A stretch of DNA of 7,652 nucleotides from an uncultured Clostridia bacterium (lineage in GTDB: Bacteria; Bacillota; Clostridia; Oscillospirales; Oscillospiraceae), in contig CAMBID010000028.1 in assembly GCA_945867445.1 (NCBI GenBank), positions 1-7,652 of the forward strand, in the 5' to 3' direction. The translations under genes and the position numbers were made by a program. Shown in pieces: positions 6,001 through 7,652 of the stretch. Below the pieces are notes generated by a model. The model ran no database searches. It saw nothing but the letters and a program-made list of their open reading frames with translations, and was not told the DNA's origin. How positions within the stretch are numbered: the stretch's first letter is position 1; each line of letters begins with the position of its first letter.

Positions 6001-7652
6001 AGTGCTTCGCCGGGCGGGAGCTCTACCTCGCCGTGGGCAGCGACGTGGTGGCCAACGCCTCCTCCTACCGTCTGCCCCCCTTCCCCGGCTGCGTGCTGGA
6101 GATGAATCACATCGTCTTCCGCCGCCAGAGCGATGCCGACGGCCAGGCCATCGACGCCGACCTCTCCTGCATCCGGGGGAAGGTGCTGGAGCTGCAGCTC
6201 CCCACCCACCTGGAGGACATCAGCTCTTCCCGCATCCGGGACAACATCGACCTGGGCCGGGACATTTCCAACCTCATCGACCCCATGGTACAGGACTTCA
6301 TCTACCGCAACGGTCTCTACCTGCGGGAGCCCCAGTATAAGCGCATCCTTCTTACGGGCGACCTGGACTTCCGCTGCGTGGCACAGCCGGACGGCGCCCT
6401 GCGGGTGGAGGCGGCGGAGTTCGCCGCCTCCCTGGGGGCGGACTTCCCCCTGGGAGAGGAAGATTCCCTCCTGCTCCTCCGCCGCAGCGGGACGCTTCTT
6501 GGCGTTCTCAGTATGCGGGACGTGGGTTCTGGCCAGCTCTACAGCGTCCTCGGCAGCGCCGAGACGGCGGACGCCGTCCGCTGCCGGGCCACGGGGCGCA
6601 TCCGGCTTCTTGCGGGCATGGTCTGCCTGCGGGAGGACGGGGATCTTCCCCAGCTCCTTCTGACGGAGGCCCTGGCCCAGGGTCTCCGGGACGAGTGCGG
6701 CTGCGCCCTGGCCGCCTCCGCCTTCCTGGCCCCCCCGGGGCGGCGGGAGCTCCTGCGGCGCAACGGCTTCCTCCCCCTGGAGGAGCGCGGCGGGGACGGC
6801 CCCTGCCTTGTGGACATGCGCTCCCCGGTGGCCCTCATCCGCAACATTTCCACCACGCTGAAAGAGCCCTTCGCCTCGGACCCCGCGGTGCTCTCCGCCG
6901 TCCGTACCGCCCACCTCCGCTTTCAGGAGGCCATCGCCGCCATGTATCCCGGAACCCTGGTCCTCTCCCTGGACGCGGAGCTCATCTACCACCGTCTCTC
7001 CCGGCGCATCGCCCAGTGCAACGGCGTGCCGGAGACCCCCACGGTGCCCCGGGTCCTGGGGCCCAAGATGTGCGTCCCCTTCGGCAAGATCCTCCGGGGC
7101 AACGTCATCCCCAACACCGTCACCAAGACCCTCCACACCGACAAGGTCTTCGCCCCGGACCTCCGGTCCTTCACCATCGGGGCCTACCCGGGCTATGCCC
7201 CTCTGGAAAGCCAGATCCGCATGATCCGCTCCTTCCGCCGCAGCGCGATCCTGGTGGATGACCTCCTGCACTCCGGCAGCCGGATGCGTTTCCTGGCTCC
7301 CCTCCTCCGGCAATATCAGCTGCCCATCGACCGGGTACTGGTGGGCGTCATCAGCAACCGGGGCCGGGACCTGATGGCGGACCTGGGCTTCCCCGCCGAG
7401 GGCGTCTACTCCGTGCCGAATCTCCGCGCCTGGTTCGTGGAGTCCACCATGTATCCCTTCATCGGCGGCGACGCCGTGGAGGGTGCGGAGCCTTCGGTCC
7501 CGGGGCTCACGGCGTCGGTGAACCTAATCCTGCCCTACGCCATGCCCCGCTTCTGCCAGGACTGCCGTCCGGGCAGCATCTACCGCTTCTCCAAAACCTG
7601 CCTGGAAAACAGCCGGAACATCCTCACCGCCCTGGAAAAGGTCTACCGGGAG
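3024..7652 (+). CDS. Giant HD / nucleotidyltransferase / GNAT-like / PRTase-like multidomain protein (3' end outside window)
   Basis: The frame is open for 1543 codons from the ATG at 3024 (SD GAGAGGAGAT at 3011-3020, promoter at 2945-2973) and has no stop before the window ends. Domains in order: (1) a helical N-terminus, about 1-165; (2) an HD-type metal phosphohydrolase, about 175-290, with H185/H186, the H214-D215 pair in GHDLGKFG, H249, H254 and D275 in VYSDFRV, a complete metal-ligand set; (3) a long helical region, about 300-900, with HEAT-like units (around 434-450 and 773-795); (4) a NadD/cytidylyltransferase-type domain, about 908-1095, with PGTFDPFSLSH (914-924), VGSD and the C-terminal ISSSRIR (1066-1072); (5) a GNAT-like segment, about 1120-1255, with LLTEAL and RRNGF; (6) a PRTase-like segment, about 1345-1475, with AILVDDLLHSGSR (PRPP-loop pattern; D1412, D1413). 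No signal peptide or membrane segment is seen, so it is likely cytoplasmic. The substrate is unknown. I believe similar proteins in Clostridia are annotated only as cytidylyltransferase or HD-domain proteins. Confidence 0.93.
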   Translation, partial: MAKRSAARAQAALLRAFTAPEFLTRTALSREESLALLERVDWLRELEARLPVQRRFACGEVLTLCRPMLDALSPEPEEGWLRRAYQCAVGILFPEGAEAQPLPVLRGCLCFLQVLQILLREERRLPFDPRLDFAFCTEEELTGSYLAQDYRRFLDRWQSEYLYELMRLGQEVTPYRTLEHIAGVHHVAMRTARAFAQGGGLVDLALMSAAAAGHDLGKFGCRAGERVPYLHYHYTDQWFARQGLSSIGHIAANHSVWDLEIESLSAESLILVYSDFRVKQSRDAHGGEITEIFSLKNSFDVILSKLDNVDEAKKLRYRFVYAKLQDFEEYLLAFGVDTTLRHPRVQPPERKDAALLSPDEVVVGLRRTAVDHNIRLMHRFGHDHLFASMLESARSQKHWGQIRAYISAFEEYFTYLTDYQKEQTLDFLYELLVYPDGDIRRQAAALMGRILADFRTGYRKEHPQDAPADPEEDRPFRLWAELVTKLIQPDRRLTPKQTSTVRYTAKLVAESLLSNCPDAAAPRFVGELLRRCAEPAALDAGTAFALLDAVVSLPAGRCTEADAAVLTGFAAYWLKNGAEPEQAAAARLFEHLLSILPADSPVRGRIAQAAADFRGGSTPLRFSALRLRRELGLPTEALEHLLDDPEAVSNVFLDNLKTATHWVLKALGVEYLLYQAERTEGQNLLHIATHFCNLIKVSENVVVRRMAGESLLAMAPSLSRDRRNEIAVELSKALESGQSEISKYIPEYLGQFALWLSPRELDEVVSQMEGLLSSANENVADAALTTIGSLLEHYSTRKGRFSESAAALELRRRHLTGLLLTGLASYRESERRESLRILGDGLFASPRLTLEEKTELFILTAKKILCLIQDRPGTELTFFHTAAALSRIYRFIVLHKIECGPFLFHLPEKVAFFPGTFDPFSLSHKGIVQDIRDRGFEVYLAIDEFSWSKKTQPSLIRRQLVSMAVADEFDVYLFPHDFPVNLSNPDNLRALRQCFAGRELYLAVGSDVVANASSYRLPPFPGCVLEMNHIVFRRQSDADGQAIDADLSCIRGKVLELQLPTHLEDISSSRIRDNIDLGRDISNLIDPMVQDFIYRNGLYLREPQYKRILLTGDLDFRCVAQPDGALRVEAAEFAASLGADFPLGEEDSLLLLRRSGTLLGVLSMRDVGSGQLYSVLGSAETADAVRCRATGRIRLLAGMVCLREDGDLPQLLLTEALAQGLRDECGCALAASAFLAPPGRRELLRRNGFLPLEERGGDGPCLVDMRSPVALIRNISTTLKEPFASDPAVLSAVRTAHLRFQEAIAAMYPGTLVLSLDAELIYHRLSRRIAQCNGVPETPTVPRVLGPKMCVPFGKILRGNVIPNTVTKTLHTDKVFAPDLRSFTIGAYPGYAPLESQIRMIRSFRRSAILVDDLLHSGSRMRFLAPLLRQYQLPIDRVLVGVISNRGRDLMADLGFPAEGVYSVPNLRAWFVESTMYPFIGGDAVEGAEPSVPGLTASVNLILPYAMPRFCQDCRPGSIYRFSKTCLENSRNILTALEKVYRE

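Noticed and set aside
3237..7313. A 1358-codon open frame on the minus strand
   Set aside because: It is antisense to the large + strand gene, whose frame has recognisable HD, nucleotidyltransferase and PRPP-loop motifs plus a promoter and ribosome binding site. The minus-strand product is G/E/V/A/Q-rich with no recognisable domain, as expected from the complement of GC-rich codons.

Overview
This GC-rich window most likely comes from an endospore-forming Firmicute (Bacillota). The partial gene at the left edge is recognisably the sporulation gene spmB. The base composition, together with clear Shine-Dalgarno sites (AGGAGG type) and sigma-A-type promoters, suggests a high-GC clostridial lineage such as the Oscillospiraceae (Oscillibacter/Flavonifractor-like). 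The lineage is inference; the spmB call is not.

Layout, left to right. (1) The 3' end of spmB on the + strand (1-267). (2) A bidirectional hairpin terminator (308-341) shared with a convergent two-gene operon on the - strand, azlC then azlD (1365 down to 341). These encode the two subunits of a branched-chain amino acid exporter. They overlap by 10 bases and are driven by a near-consensus promoter at 1415-1443. (3) A roughly 500-base intergenic stretch (1366-1880) that codes for nothing convincing. It holds a dense set of nested palindromes (about 1477-1740) bounded by near-identical inverted termini, which looks like a MITE- or REP-type element. (4) A + strand gene (1881-2762) with its own promoter and a structured leader. 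It encodes a rhomboid-fold membrane protein that lacks the rhomboid catalytic residues and ends in a Cys/His-rich, probably zinc-binding tail. (5) Two successive terminators (2767-2821 and 2896-2933). (6) A strong promoter (2945-2973) and a very large gene that starts at 3024 and is still open at the window end, giving at least 1543 residues.

The large gene is the main point of interest. It joins an HD-type metal phosphohydrolase domain, a long HEAT-like helical region, a NadD/cytidylyltransferase-type nucleotidyltransferase domain, an acetyltransferase-like (GNAT) segment and a phosphoribosyltransferase-like segment carrying a PRPP-loop motif. This combination suggests a nucleotide- or NAD-related multi-activity or signalling protein whose substrate cannot be read from the sequence. 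A long open frame on the opposite strand (3237-7313) is an antisense shadow of this gene.

The four transcription units look independent: each has its own promoter and/or terminator, and I see no evidence that they act in one pathway.
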